Assembly (NCBI RefSeq): GCF_014647655.1
Contig: NZ_BMPP01000013.1
Location: 1 to 64,000, forward strand
Direction: 5' to 3'
Length of the DNA: 64,000 nt
Origin: Deinococcus malanensis
Lineage (GTDB): Bacteria > Deinococcota > Deinococci > Deinococcales > Deinococcaceae
Both the position numbers and the translations under genes were made by a program. The notes beneath the pieces were generated by a model. The model was given only the letters and a program-made list of their open reading frames with translations. It did no database searches and was not told where the DNA came from. Below are positions 1 through 8,836 of the stretch, piece after piece; the stretch's first letter is position 1, and each line of letters starts with the position of its first letter.

Positions 1-1063
1 TGCCTCGCTTGCGCTTGGCTGTACCCATTGGGTACCTTCGGCCTCGCGGCCTTCACAAATCTGGAGATCACCGGGGTGGTGATCCGCTTGTACCTCCCTG
101 TCGGGCGGCCCTTTGCTTCTCAAGCATCTTCCGTTGTCATGCTTCGCAGAGCTTGGAGGCTCCGTGCGCCGAAGGGGCGTTCCCCTCAAGCACAAAAAGA
201 AGTTTACACGCTTCGGAATCTCTTGTCAACACCTCGAGCATGTGATCTTAGCCTCGTTCGCGCAGATTAGTGAGCTTGATTACGCTCAAGCTTTACTGCC
301 TCCGCCAGTCGTCCGCACTTAAGCTGGAATCTCCGACCTCGGTACTTCCGCACTTCATCGCCAACTAACTTTGTGCATTTGACCTCTGCGGGACGTACCC
401 GGGGTTCCGGAGCCTTGCGTAACTTCAACAACGTGGTAGGGCAAGAGAACATCCCGTTTCGCCCCGTCAATTTATAGACACTGCCTCGCTCTACAGCTCT
501 GCATCACTGATTCCTGAGACAACGAAGCAGGCGACCCGCAGGCCGCCTTGGTAAATGAATTATAACGTCATATCCGCATAAAATCAACCTGGCAGTCCTA
601 GTCGTTGGCCTGCGTGATTCCCGGCCGATACTTGGCGTCTAAGGGCCCCTTGAAACATCGGCCTTCAAAAGCCTCCGCGGACATCGAACTGTCCGAAAAA
701 CGGTGCAGGGGCGTGTCCGCCGCACACCCGACAGTTGGGGCGTGGGATGACAGCACCACAAACTGTTCTCCGTCGGGCGCTGTCCCTTCAACGTCGCAGG
801 AGCCAATGTCAATGAAGGTGCACTGAGGCTCAAGGCGCCATAAAAGAGCAGGGAGCGAAGGCAACGCACACATGCTCTGCGCATGCAAATGTTTCCTATT
901 GAGATCCAGCCTGAAGGTGTGCCATAGCCCCTGTCGGGTGACTTCACAGCTGTCCCGGTGCGTGCTAGACCGGATTGGAACCGCAACAACAGCTGGACGG
1001 ACGATTGGGTCCGGACTTCATGTCGTGCCTGACCCGGCCTGACCTCAGGCAACAAGGAGATGC
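1..1063. other. Unassigned stretch before the isoamylase gene
   Basis: No reading frame here has a convincing start, family motif or codon pattern. The first ~560 bases are less G+C-rich than the rest and do not look like coding DNA. No tRNA cloverleaf or rRNA core sequence was recognised. The last ~100 bases lead into the isoamylase gene. The stretch may be decayed DNA or a fragment of a gene lying outside the window. Confidence 0.4.
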
Positions 1064-3433
1064 ATGCGTCCCACCTTCCTGCTTGGCCTCGTGATCTTGA
1101 CTGCCTGCGGTACCTCGCCACAACGCCCCACCACGGTCCTGGAAGGTGGTCTGGGTACCCTCGCTCTCAGTCCGACATCCCTTGGCGCGCGCTACACCGA
1201 TTCCACTGGCACAGCAAGTGGCTCGACACATATCACCTTCCGGGTGACTTCCATCCGGGCATCGCGCGTCGAAGTGTACCTGTACGCTCAACGCGCCGGA
1301 GCCGATGAGAAGGTCCGCTATGTCCTGACAAAAAATTCCACCACCAGCGTCTGGTCGGTCACTGTGCCGGTAAGCACGCTGAGCACTACATATGGCATTA
1401 CAGGTCCGGTGTATTACGGGTACCGTGCCTGGGGGCCTAACTGGCCCTACAGTTCCAGCTGGACCAAGGGGTCGACCGCCGGATTTGTCAGTGACGTGGA
1501 TTCGACAGGCAACCGCTTCAACCCTAATAAACTTCTGATCGATCCATATGCGCTGGAACTCAGCCATGATCCTATCAGCCCGGTCAATGGGAACTACAGC
1601 AACGCCGTGTACGCGTCGGGAGGTACCCACCGTGCCAAGGACTCAGGGAAGGTTGCCCCCAAAGGCATCGTGCTGGCATCTGACAGCACCAGCGTGGGTG
1701 TCAAACCCACCCGTGCTCTGAAGGACGACGTGATCTATGAGGTTCATCTGCGCGGTCTGACCAAAGGTGACACCAGCGTGAATTGCGCTGGGACCTATGC
1801 AGGCGCGGCGGCACGTGCGGACGCCCTGAAGAGTCTGGGTATCACATCTGTTGAGTTTCTGCCGGTGCACGAAACGGACAATGACGCCAACGATGCGTCT
1901 GACACAGCCACGGGACGTTCTGCGACCAGCACGGCCGGAGACAACTACTGGGGCTACATGACTGTGAACTACTTTGCCCCGGACCGCCGGTACAGCTGCG
2001 ACCAGAGCGCCGGTGGACCCACCAAGGAGTTCAAGGCCATGGTCAAGGCGTTTCATGACCGAGGTATCAAGGTCTTTATCGATGTGGTGTATAACCACAC
2101 CGCCGAAGGTGGCACCTGGTCCGGCACAGACGCCTCGACCTCGACCATCTATTCCTGGCGCGGGCTCGACAATGTCTCGTACTACTCACTAACCTCCGAC
2201 CGGCAGTTTTTCTGGGACAACACGGGCATTGGTGCCAACTACAACACTTTCAATTCCGTGGCCCAGAACCTGATCATCGATTCGCTGCGCTACTGGCGTA
2301 CAGAACTGGGTGTCGACGGCTTCAGGTTCGATCTTGCGTCGGTACTGGGCAACACCTGCGAACACGGCTGTTTCAACTACGACAAACTGCATTCAGGGAC
2401 TGCCCTGAATCGCGTCGTCCGGGACATCAGCCCCCGACCCGAGGGCGGCGGCACCGGCACAGACCTGATCGCCGAACCGTGGGCCATCGGAGGGAACTCA
2501 TATCAGGTGGGCAATTTCCCGGCTGGCTGGTCGGAATGGAACGGGATCTACCGCGACACCCTGCGCAAGGACCAGAACGGGCTGGGGGTGGACACCGTCA
2601 CGCCGGGCCAGATCGCCAGCCGACTGGCCGGGTCGAGCGACCTGTACGGTGATGACGGCCGCAGGCCATGGAACTCCGTGAACTTTATGGTCGCGCATGA
2701 CGGCTTCACGCTCAGGGACCTGTATTCCTGCAACAGCAAAAACAATCTGCAAGCCTGGCCTTACGGGCCTTCGGACGGTGGGGAGGACCAAAACCACAGC
2801 TGGGATCAGGCAGGGATCCTGGCCGACCAGCGGAAAGCCGCCCGGAACGGTTTTGCGTTCCTGATGCTGAGCGCAGGCACGCCGATGTTCAACGGCGGTG
2901 ACGAAACGCTGCGCTCGATACGCTGCAACAATAACGCCTACAACCTGGATTCCAGCGCCAACTGGCTCAGTACATCGTTGACCACTGAACAGACTGTTTT
3001 CAAAACCTATGTACAGAACATGATCGCCTTCAGAAGGCAGCATCCGGCACTGCGACCGGCCAATTTCTACTCGGCCTCCGACACCAACGGCAACGTGATG
3101 GAGCAGTTGCGGTGGTTCAAACCAGACGGAACCGTACCCGACAGCGCATACTTCAGCAGCGGTGACAACCACGCCCTGGCCTACAGAATCGACGGGACGG
3201 AGTTCAGTGATCCGTCAAGTGCGATCTACGTGGCTTACAACGGCTGGTCCGCGAACGTGGATTTTACCTTGCCCTGGCCAGGCGCTGGAAAGAGCTGGTA
3301 CCGGGTTACCGACACCTGTCCCTGGGCAGAAGGGTCGGGCCAGGTCGACCTGAATGCTGCAGTCAACGTCGGCGGGGAATACGCACGGTACGGGCTCTGC
3401 GGACGCGGTGTGCTTGTGCTGGTTGCTCGCTGA
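1064..3433 (+). CDS. Isoamylase-type starch debranching enzyme, lipoprotein
   Basis: This GH13 glycoside hydrolase should cleave alpha-1,6 branch points of glycogen, amylopectin or their dextrins outside the cytoplasm. The 789-aa product starts with a short hydrophobic leader ending in a lipobox (LTAC, Cys15), so it is probably a lipoprotein. An N-terminal CBM48-like domain is followed by the catalytic barrel. The four GH13 regions are visible: DVVYNH (D340-H345), GFRFDLAS with nucleophile D423, IAEPW with acid E471, and AHD (H545-D546). The block around TIYSWRGLDN and the stretch after it closely resemble Pseudomonas amyloderamosa isoamylase (about 776 aa), which favours isoamylase over GlgX or pullulanase. 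An AAGGAG-type Shine-Dalgarno at 1053-1060 supports the start. The gene stands alone. Confidence 0.92.
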   Translation: MRPTFLLGLVILTACGTSPQRPTTVLEGGLGTLALSPTSLGARYTDSTGTASGSTHITFRVTSIRASRVEVYLYAQRAGADEKVRYVLTKNSTTSVWSVTVPVSTLSTTYGITGPVYYGYRAWGPNWPYSSSWTKGSTAGFVSDVDSTGNRFNPNKLLIDPYALELSHDPISPVNGNYSNAVYASGGTHRAKDSGKVAPKGIVLASDSTSVGVKPTRALKDDVIYEVHLRGLTKGDTSVNCAGTYAGAAARADALKSLGITSVEFLPVHETDNDANDASDTATGRSATSTAGDNYWGYMTVNYFAPDRRYSCDQSAGGPTKEFKAMVKAFHDRGIKVFIDVVYNHTAEGGTWSGTDASTSTIYSWRGLDNVSYYSLTSDRQFFWDNTGIGANYNTFNSVAQNLIIDSLRYWRTELGVDGFRFDLASVLGNTCEHGCFNYDKLHSGTALNRVVRDISPRPEGGGTGTDLIAEPWAIGGNSYQVGNFPAGWSEWNGIYRDTLRKDQNGLGVDTVTPGQIASRLAGSSDLYGDDGRRPWNSVNFMVAHDGFTLRDLYSCNSKNNLQAWPYGPSDGGEDQNHSWDQAGILADQRKAARNGFAFLMLSAGTPMFNGGDETLRSIRCNNNAYNLDSSANWLSTSLTTEQTVFKTYVQNMIAFRRQHPALRPANFYSASDTNGNVMEQLRWFKPDGTVPDSAYFSSGDNHALAYRIDGTEFSDPSSAIYVAYNGWSANVDFTLPWPGAGKSWYRVTDTCPWAEGSGQVDLNAAVNVGGEYARYGLCGRGVLVLVAR

Positions 3434-3440
3434 CCTTCTG

Positions 3441-3461
3441 ATCATTGGGTGGAGGCCAATG
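3441..3461. terminator. Weak inverted repeat after the isoamylase gene
   Basis: TCATTGG and CCAATGA arms with a 7-nt loop lie just after the isoamylase stop codon. There is no T-run, so this is at best a weak or Rho-assisted terminator. Confidence 0.3.
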
Positions 3462-3966
3462 AGTACGGGTGCGCCAGGGCCCTCATGTCCGTGATAAGCA
3501 CATCCAGCTTTTAGGAAGGACAGCCAGTCGGAGGTATTTCCCCTGGATGTCCTTCTGGCTATGCGCGCTGCATGTGCCTAATGGAGAGCAGCTTGGATGC
3601 CCTGCCTGCGAGATCCCTGGCAGCGACGAACCTCTTGGTTTCGCTTTTCTGGGCAGTTCTGTCGGGCATGGTGTTGGATGCGAGCCCTGTTCTCTTCGAG
3701 GAGACGAGTGATCCTGTGCCGCATCTCTCCACCGTCGCAACCTCTTTTACTCCGTGCGCAGGACCTTTTCTATTTTTGCATCTTCGCGAAACGTCCCCAG
3801 AGATACCCGTGAGGATACGACCAGATCCCACTTCTCCCCCGCCAGAGTCCACCAGAATGAACAAATTCAGTTCCATCCTAGTAATGTCTTGCTTTCTTGT
3901 TCTGCCTGATGGATGGGGCCAGAAGCCAACCTGTAGAGAACTTCAATCCCACCAGAACGTTCCTTG

Positions 3967-4304
3967 AGAGTCAAAGCAGTTGCGTTCTGATCAGCCATCG
4001 AGAGTCAGCAGCTTTACGCCCGAAGGCTCGGAGAAAAAGTGGTTGCATGGCACCACTCGCCCGGAGAAAAAGCGGTTGCATCCGCCTGATTCTCCGGAGT
4101 AACACTGGTTGCATTCATTCCTTCCGTCCGGAGAAAAAGTGGTTGCATGGCACCACTCGCCCGGAGTAAAACCAGTTGCGTTCTCCACGAAAAACCAGTT
4201 GCGTTATGGAGTAAAACCAGTTGCATTCTTCCTCAGGTGAGCGTCAAACCAGTTGCATTCCTGGAGTAATACTGGTTGCATCCTCGGAGTAAAACCAGTT
4301 GCAT
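3967..4304 (+). repeat. Plasmid iteron array upstream of repA
   Basis: Eleven directly repeated 19-mers with consensus GGAGTAAAACCAGTTGCAT begin at about 3967, 4030, 4063, 4096, 4130, 4163, 4187, 4208, 4240, 4263 and 4286. Two variants occur: one with AAAACCAGTTGC and one with AAAAGTGGTTGC or close to it. TTGC is invariant, followed by A or G and then T. Copies at 4030 and 4130 are identical and share their downstream flank (CACCACTCGCCC). Spacing is about 33 nt for the left copies and 21-24 nt for most right copies, close to whole helical turns, so Rep proteins would bind on one DNA face. Such arrays next to a rep gene mark theta-type plasmid origins. The 3967 copy is the most diverged. Confidence 0.9.
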
Positions 4305-4365
4305 TTCCATATTTCTCCTCGACGGAGCGGGTTAATTTCGGCTCTACCTGATGATGTCATCTTTC

Positions 4366-4399
4366 AGTTCTTTTCTTTTGTTTTTGATCAAAAAGAACT
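4366..4399. promoter_or_regulatory. AT-rich operator-like palindrome before repA
   Basis: Inverted repeat arms AGTTCTTTT (4366-4374) and AAAAGAACT (4391-4399) enclose a second perfect palindrome TTTTTGATCAAAAA (4381-4394). It lies about 26 nt before the chosen repA start, in the most AT-rich stretch of the origin. It may be an autoregulation operator or part of the unwinding region. The half-site GTTCTTT recurs in the parS-like palindromes at 12721 and 14424. Confidence 0.55.
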
Positions 4400-4424
4400 A
4401 TCATCAGTCAGAACACCCTTCCTT

Positions 4425-5798
4425 ATGACCAAGTCCTCACCGACCCCCCCGTCCGCGATCGATGACCTGAACGTGTCTCGTCTGAACCTGATTGTGGCGT
4501 TGGATAATGTCGATATTCAGGAATGGACAGTCATTGGCCCTGTGGAGGACCGTATCGTCCGGATCAGTTGCCAGGCAGGCTTGAGAAACCTGGTACCGCA
4601 CGGGCTGGACAATGATGTTTCTGCTGCGCTGATCAACCTGTACCTGGAGCAGGGGACGCCGGAAGATGGAGTGGTCACGACGACGCTGACGGGGCTGCTC
4701 CGCATGTGTGGCTGGCCGAAAACCGGCTGGTATTACGACACGTTGCGGCAGAGCCTGGAGCGTTTGCACGACGCGAAGTACACCGTGTCTGGGGGGTGGC
4801 GCGATCACCCTAACCGCCGATGGACCCACGCAAGCTTCCGATTTATTGACCGCATGGAATACAGCACGCCTTCCGAGACGGGAACGTTCGACGCCCGGTC
4901 GGTCATCAGTCTGGTCCTGGCATCTGATATTCGATCCAGTGTCCGGAGCGGCTATGTCAAGCCGCTTGACACGTCCTTTATGGCGCAACTCAAACGGCCG
5001 CGCACCCGGGTCCTGTTCCGGATTCTGGATGCCGCGCGTTACGATCCGAACAACCCGGACGTCCGGCTCGACACGATCGAGCGCGGCGTCCTTGAGTGGG
5101 GCGATCAGTGCAAGATCAATACCGGCGGTCGCGCCTGGCTGGTGCTTAAGACGCTTGCAGCCTCTCACGAGGAACTGATCAAACGCGGTTACCTGCGGGA
5201 AGTTGTGATTACCGGTCGGGGAAAATCCCAGTGCATCCGCTACGAGTTTGTCAAGGACTACGTGCCGATGGACCCCGTGATTATCAACCGCTTCCGGCGA
5301 TATGGGGTCGCGGACGGGGTCGCCAGGAAGTTATTCAAGGAACACGGTCGGGCGTTCCTGGCTGCTTCCATGGATCGCTTTGAGTGGCTGCTCGGTGCCG
5401 GCGTGCTGACGATCAAAAAATCGAAGGCGGCCGCCCTGCTGCACCTGATAGCGCATCCCGACGATTATCCTTACCCGCCGGCCAGTGGGAGCGAGGCGTC
5501 CCGGGCTGAAAAGGGGGGCAAGGCCCGAATGGACCTCCTGTTGGACGTTCCGGAAGTCGACCACGCGGCGCAGTTCAATGGTCTGAGTGCAGAGTTGGCC
5601 GCAGAGCGGCTGATTTCATACCTCAGTCCGCACTACCGCAAACTCCTGACAGTGACAGATCTTGATGCGTTAAGGGAAGCTGTGGCGAGTGGTCAGCTTG
5701 AGGCGAGTCACGTGGCGCGTGAGGGCATTGCTGCGGTCGCTCAGTTGAAGAGGCCAGAGTTCGTTGCAGAACTTCGCGCACAGCTCATCCCTGCGTAA
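4425..5798 (+). CDS. repA: Plasmid replication initiator RepA
   Basis: The product should bind the flanking iterons and open the origin of this replicon. It is 457 aa from the ATG at 4425. A longer frame from 4299 begins inside the last iteron and crosses the operator-like palindrome, so it is not used. The protein resembles the replication initiator protein A family (RPA, PF10134) of large plasmids. Features include an N-terminal winged-helix-like region with GVVTTTLTGLLRMCGW and the blocks MAQLKRPRTRVLFRILDA and GRGKSQCIRYEFVKDYVP. Iterons both upstream and downstream, and parAB 7 kb away, support a plasmid initiator. No Shine-Dalgarno is obvious. The family call is from pattern recognition only. 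Confidence 0.85.
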   Translation: MTKSSPTPPSAIDDLNVSRLNLIVALDNVDIQEWTVIGPVEDRIVRISCQAGLRNLVPHGLDNDVSAALINLYLEQGTPEDGVVTTTLTGLLRMCGWPKTGWYYDTLRQSLERLHDAKYTVSGGWRDHPNRRWTHASFRFIDRMEYSTPSETGTFDARSVISLVLASDIRSSVRSGYVKPLDTSFMAQLKRPRTRVLFRILDAARYDPNNPDVRLDTIERGVLEWGDQCKINTGGRAWLVLKTLAASHEELIKRGYLREVVITGRGKSQCIRYEFVKDYVPMDPVIINRFRRYGVADGVARKLFKEHGRAFLAASMDRFEWLLGAGVLTIKKSKAAALLHLIAHPDDYPYPPASGSEASRAEKGGKARMDLLLDVPEVDHAAQFNGLSAELAAERLISYLSPHYRKLLTVTDLDALREAVASGQLEASHVAREGIAAVAQLKRPEFVAELRAQLIPA

Positions 5799-5878
5799 AC
5801 GAGAAAACAAGTGTATTGTCCACGGGACTGAACCTGTGCAAGTCAGGACTTAATGACATACTCCCGGGAAAGCACGGC

Positions 5879-5897
5879 AGAGTAAAACCAGTTGCGT
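5879..5897 (+). repeat. Isolated iteron downstream of repA
   Basis: AGAGTAAAACCAGTTGCGT matches the origin iteron consensus except for its first base and the A/G-variable position in TTGC(A/G)T. It lies about 80 nt after the repA stop, in the same orientation as the main array. Confidence 0.8.
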
Positions 5898-6035
5898 TTC
5901 GCCGCTGATCGAGATTGCCCGTTCCATGCTGGACCAGCAATTCTGGCACCTTAAACCTCTGCCACGCTCTTGGGCACGCTTCTGCTCAAGGCCTGAACCC
6001 GGGTCGAGGAGAAGGGGGCGTGGTCTTCTGACCGT

Positions 6036-6054
6036 GGAGTAAAACCAGTTGCAA
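6036..6054 (+). repeat. Second isolated iteron downstream of repA
   Basis: GGAGTAAAACCAGTTGCAA matches the iteron consensus except at the last base. With the copy at 5879 it makes the initiator gene flanked by Rep sites on both sides, which suits handcuffing or titration control of copy number. Confidence 0.8.
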
Positions 6055-6500
6055 AAATCTGCAAGTGACCTGAATTGGTCTTCGTGCCCTTGAGATAGCC
6101 AATATTTTCACAGTGGTCACAAGATGGTGTCTCAGTCTGGATCGACAGAGGCCCCAGGGGCACCGTCCGCACTGTCTTTCCAGTACCTCATGCAGGCTGA
6201 CGTGGACCAGAGTGCCTCGTCTGGGGCACCAGAGGCGTTCTAGAGCCGCTCGCGAATCTGGGGGATAAAGAGTCCGGTATTCCGCTGCTCCCCGCTGGAG
6301 GGCACTCCTGTGCTGTTCCAGGTGCCATCAAGAACCAGCAGATCGAGAGGTGTCTGTGGTATTGGGTGAAGTTGAGCAGGCCAGGTTTGTCACATGACAT
6401 ACAAGTCAGGTTTTTGTGATCATCTGTGAGGCAGTTGTCATGCCACTGACGGATAATTGGGCTGCGGCTGCGGAGCATCATCCTGGCCGGTGAGCCAACC

Positions 6501-6965
6501 ATGACCCAGAACCAGCCTGAACCCACCCTGCCGGAAGTTACCCTCGACCTCGAAGATCAGCTGTGCTTCGACCTCTACGCCGCCGCACGACTGATCACCG
6601 GTGCCCACCGGCCGTTCCTGCTGCCTCTGAAGCTGACGTACCCCCAGTATGTGGTCATGCTCGTCCTGTGGGAGCGTGGCCCGCAGACCGTCACAGAACT
6701 GGGCGCGCGCCTTCACCTGGATTCCGGGACCTTGTCGCCGCTCCTTAAACGGCTCCAGAGCATTGGGTACATTGTGCGTTCAAAAAGCACGCGGGACGAG
6801 CGTGCCACCATCATCACCCTGAGTGCCGCCGGGGACAAGCTGCGGGAGCAGGCAGCGGGAGTACCACCGGCAGTCGCGTGCCAGGTCGGGCTGGGGCTGG
6901 AGGAAAAACATAGGCTCCAGGCGCAGCTTCGCGCGCTGATTGCCCGGTTGGGCAGCGAAAGCTAA
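6501..6965 (+). CDS. MarR-family regulator, OhrR-like
   Basis: A 154-aa winged-helix transcription factor. The N-terminal block EDQLCFDLYAAARLI and the following LTYPQYVVMLVLWE are typical of OhrR, the organic-hydroperoxide sensor, and the Cys in QLCF occupies the position of its peroxidatic Cys. The helix-turn-helix is around VTELGARLHLDSGTLSPLLKRL and the wing near RSTRDERATIITLS. OhrR normally represses an adjacent ohr peroxidase gene, but no ohr gene lies in this window, so its target is elsewhere or different. A weak GGTGAG precedes the ATG. MarR membership is firm; the OhrR subtype is an inference from the Cys and flanking motif. Confidence 0.8.
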   Translation: MTQNQPEPTLPEVTLDLEDQLCFDLYAAARLITGAHRPFLLPLKLTYPQYVVMLVLWERGPQTVTELGARLHLDSGTLSPLLKRLQSIGYIVRSKSTRDERATIITLSAAGDKLREQAAGVPPAVACQVGLGLEEKHRLQAQLRALIARLGSES

Positions 6966-7197
6966 TCACCTCTACCTGTGGGTGTTCATGTCTTTCCACG
7001 TTGTTTGGGCGTACCGGGCACCCGGAACGGCCAGCAATCGACACATATCAAGTCGGGTGGGTGTAGGGCACCAAGCGTGCTGAACGCATCCGGAGATTAT
7101 TGCCAGGGAAGGCGGCCTCTGCTCAGGGACGAGATCGTGGGCTCCCGCCTTTGACGGAGGGCCACTAGAGTTGTGTCCTGTGCTTGTCGCTGGCGGA

Positions 7198-7935
7198 TCA
7201 GCGGCTGTTCCGGGTGGCGGCTGTCACGAACACCATGTTCGGGCTGGCATCAGCCGCTGGAATGCGGATGGTGCGTCCATAGACAACGCGTGCGCTGACA
7301 AGACTGAGGGTCACCCGGTTCGCCGTGACGCTCATGCCCGCAGAATCGATGTAATCGGCCACGAACCGGCCCTCTCCCCCGCTGAGCTCTGTAGGGGCGG
7401 GGCTGAGCTGGTCGATGCAGGTGCTGTAACGCATCAGCACAAAGGCGGTGCTGTCGTTTTTCGGGTCAGGGCCAGGGTTGCGCCAGTCTGTCAGCGGCAG
7501 GCTGGTGAGCTTGGCGCGCCGGACAAGGTAATACGCGACAAATTCGTAGGGGGTCGCTGCGGCCGGATGACGCCTCATGGTCCCGCAGGGCAGGTCCGGG
7601 TCGTTCTTGTCCACCGGCATGATCTGAGCAAAAAAGGACCCGTTGGGCTTCGTTTCCCAGGTGTTGGTGTTCGTCTCCGGATTGCTGACGGTCGCCGGGT
7701 AGGCGCTTTCCAACGTCAGGGTCTGGGCCGCGGGGTAGACATACTGGGCTTTGCGGACATCATCGGCCGCAATAGCGCCGCTGATCTGCAACTCACGAAG
7801 TTCCTGGGCGTAGTGGGTGCCGTCCGCGACCGAGCGGTTGCTTGAGGTGAAGATGTCGAACAACACCGTCAGCACAATGCCGCTGATGGCCATCACCACC
7901 AGGAGTTCAAGCAGCGTAAATCCCCGAGGGTTCAT
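7198..7935 (-). CDS. Pilin-like protein, PilW/PulJ type
   Basis: Last gene of the pilin-like operon, 245 aa. It begins with a class III/type IV prepilin leader, MNPRGFTLLELLVVMAISG, to be cut after Gly5 by prepilin peptidase, followed by one hydrophobic helix that would anchor the subunit in the membrane or pseudopilus. The globular part has several Cys (SCxx not conserved) and no recognised catalytic motif. Size and position correspond to PilW/PulJ or Thermus PilA3 minor pilins. Its ATG overlaps the stop of the preceding gene by 4 nt, implying translational coupling. Likely a minor pilin of a DNA-uptake or type IV pilus machine whose motor genes are not in this window. Confidence 0.8.
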   Translation of the reverse strand: MNPRGFTLLELLVVMAISGIVLTVLFDIFTSSNRSVADGTHYAQELRELQISGAIAADDVRKAQYVYPAAQTLTLESAYPATVSNPETNTNTWETKPNGSFFAQIMPVDKNDPDLPCGTMRRHPAAATPYEFVAYYLVRRAKLTSLPLTDWRNPGPDPKNDSTAFVLMRYSTCIDQLSPAPTELSGGEGRFVADYIDSAGMSVTANRVTLSLVSARVVYGRTIRIPAADASPNMVFVTAATRNSR

Positions 7936-8393
7936 GGCCGGGCCACCTCCACACTGCCCACATAGGCCCCGCCAGAATCGGACGTGTACCGCAGGGTCAC
8001 CCGCTTTAGCGGCACATCACCGTTGTAGGTTCCTGGCTCGCTTCCCTGACTGAACGTCACGGTGCCCGAAGTGGTGCCGGTCTGGACGTTGACGGTGGCC
8101 ACCGACAGGTTCCAGGTGTGCCGGGGCAGCTCAGGAGGCTGCGACAGGTTGCCGTTGCGGTACTGCATGGCGCTCTGCCAGTCGGCATAAACCGTTTCCA
8201 GGTATGAGTTGACCGCCTGATTGACCGTAAGCGCCACCCGCGAATCCCGGTTCATCCTCATGGAGGAGGCCAGAATTTCAAACACGACCATCGTTATTCC
8301 GATAAAGGCCACCGCCACCAGGACCTCAATCAGGGTAAATCCAGCCACGTGGTTTGCTGGCGCAGTGGGCCGGGAGCCCTTCGGCCCCTTCAT
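7932..8393 (-). CDS. Pilin-like protein, PilV type
   Basis: 153 aa, third gene of the pilin-like operon. After a 17-residue leader the prepilin site AGFTLIEVLVAVAFIG is followed by a single hydrophobic helix; cleavage would be after the Gly before Phe, and the conserved Glu5 is present. The C-terminal domain is short and rich in beta-forming residues (TYNGDVPLKRVTLRYTSD). It corresponds to PilV/PulI or Thermus PilA2. It overlaps both neighbours by 4 nt (ATGA), so the four genes are almost certainly one transcript. Confidence 0.8.
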   Translation of the reverse strand: MKGPKGSRPTAPANHVAGFTLIEVLVAVAFIGITMVVFEILASSMRMNRDSRVALTVNQAVNSYLETVYADWQSAMQYRNGNLSQPPELPRHTWNLSVATVNVQTGTTSGTVTFSQGSEPGTYNGDVPLKRVTLRYTSDSGGAYVGSVEVARP

Positions 8394-8836
8394 CGGACCA
8401 CCAGCTTTCCCGTCACACCAATGATGTACACCGATCTGGTCTGGGATCCCTCGGTGATCTCGATGGCAGCAGGATTGGTGGGAAAGGTACCGTGAGGAGC
8501 TGACACCTTCAGTGGGCCGGCATCGCAGCTGGGACCCGTGCCTTCATCAGTCTTGATACAGGAAACCGCTGGATTGAGGGTCACACTGCTGATCGTGACG
8601 CTACCCTGGTGCACAGCCACCGTTTTGCTCCCGGAATCTACCGTGAAGGTCACATCACGCTTGGTCTCGCGGGCGATCATTTTTGCCCGGTTGAGGAGTT
8701 CGACGACTTCTGTCGCCGCGTGCCGCACGAGAACTCCGCGGCGGTACTCCAGCAGACTGGGCGCGCTGATGGCCGCCAGCACCCCGATGATCGCCAGCAC
8801 CATCAGGAGTTCGATCAAGGTAAAGCCGCGTATCAT
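8390..8836 (-). CDS. Pilin-like protein, GspH/FimT type
   Basis: 148 aa, second gene of the operon. MIRGFTLIELLMVLAIIG is a textbook prepilin leader with a 4-residue leader peptide and Glu5. The segment that follows (ISAPSLLEYRRGVLVRHAATEVVELLNRAKMIARETKRDVTF) is the GspH/FimT signature, in which the helix runs into a domain beginning with RxxxxxxAxxLxxxLxxAR-like spacing. It corresponds to Thermus PilA1. Such minor pilins form the tip complex that starts pilus assembly. Start and stop overlap the neighbours by 4 nt. Confidence 0.85.
   Translation of the reverse strand: MIRGFTLIELLMVLAIIGVLAAISAPSLLEYRRGVLVRHAATEVVELLNRAKMIARETKRDVTFTVDSGSKTVAVHQGSVTISSVTLNPAVSCIKTDEGTGPSCDAGPLKVSAPHGTFPTNPAAIEITEGSQTRSVYIIGVTGKLVVR

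Larger units (their letters stand above)
5799..6500. other. Intergenic region downstream of repA
   Basis: No gene was recognised. The stretch holds two isolated iterons (listed separately). A DnaA-box-like TTGTCCACG at about 5815-5823 differs at two positions from TTATCCACA. It is probably still part of the origin. Confidence 0.45.

Noticed and set aside
267..470. 67-codon minus-strand frame near the left edge
   Set aside because: Highly basic but without start signal or motif. Coding status cannot be supported.
3967..4304. Possible CRISPR array
   Set aside because: The repeats are 19-nt with 2-44 nt intervals that are themselves partly repeated, are not palindromic, and lie before a rep gene with no cas genes. 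They are plasmid iterons.
4299..4424. Longer repA with start at 4299
   Set aside because: The extension begins inside an iteron and runs through the operator-like palindrome and a low-complexity T-rich tract.
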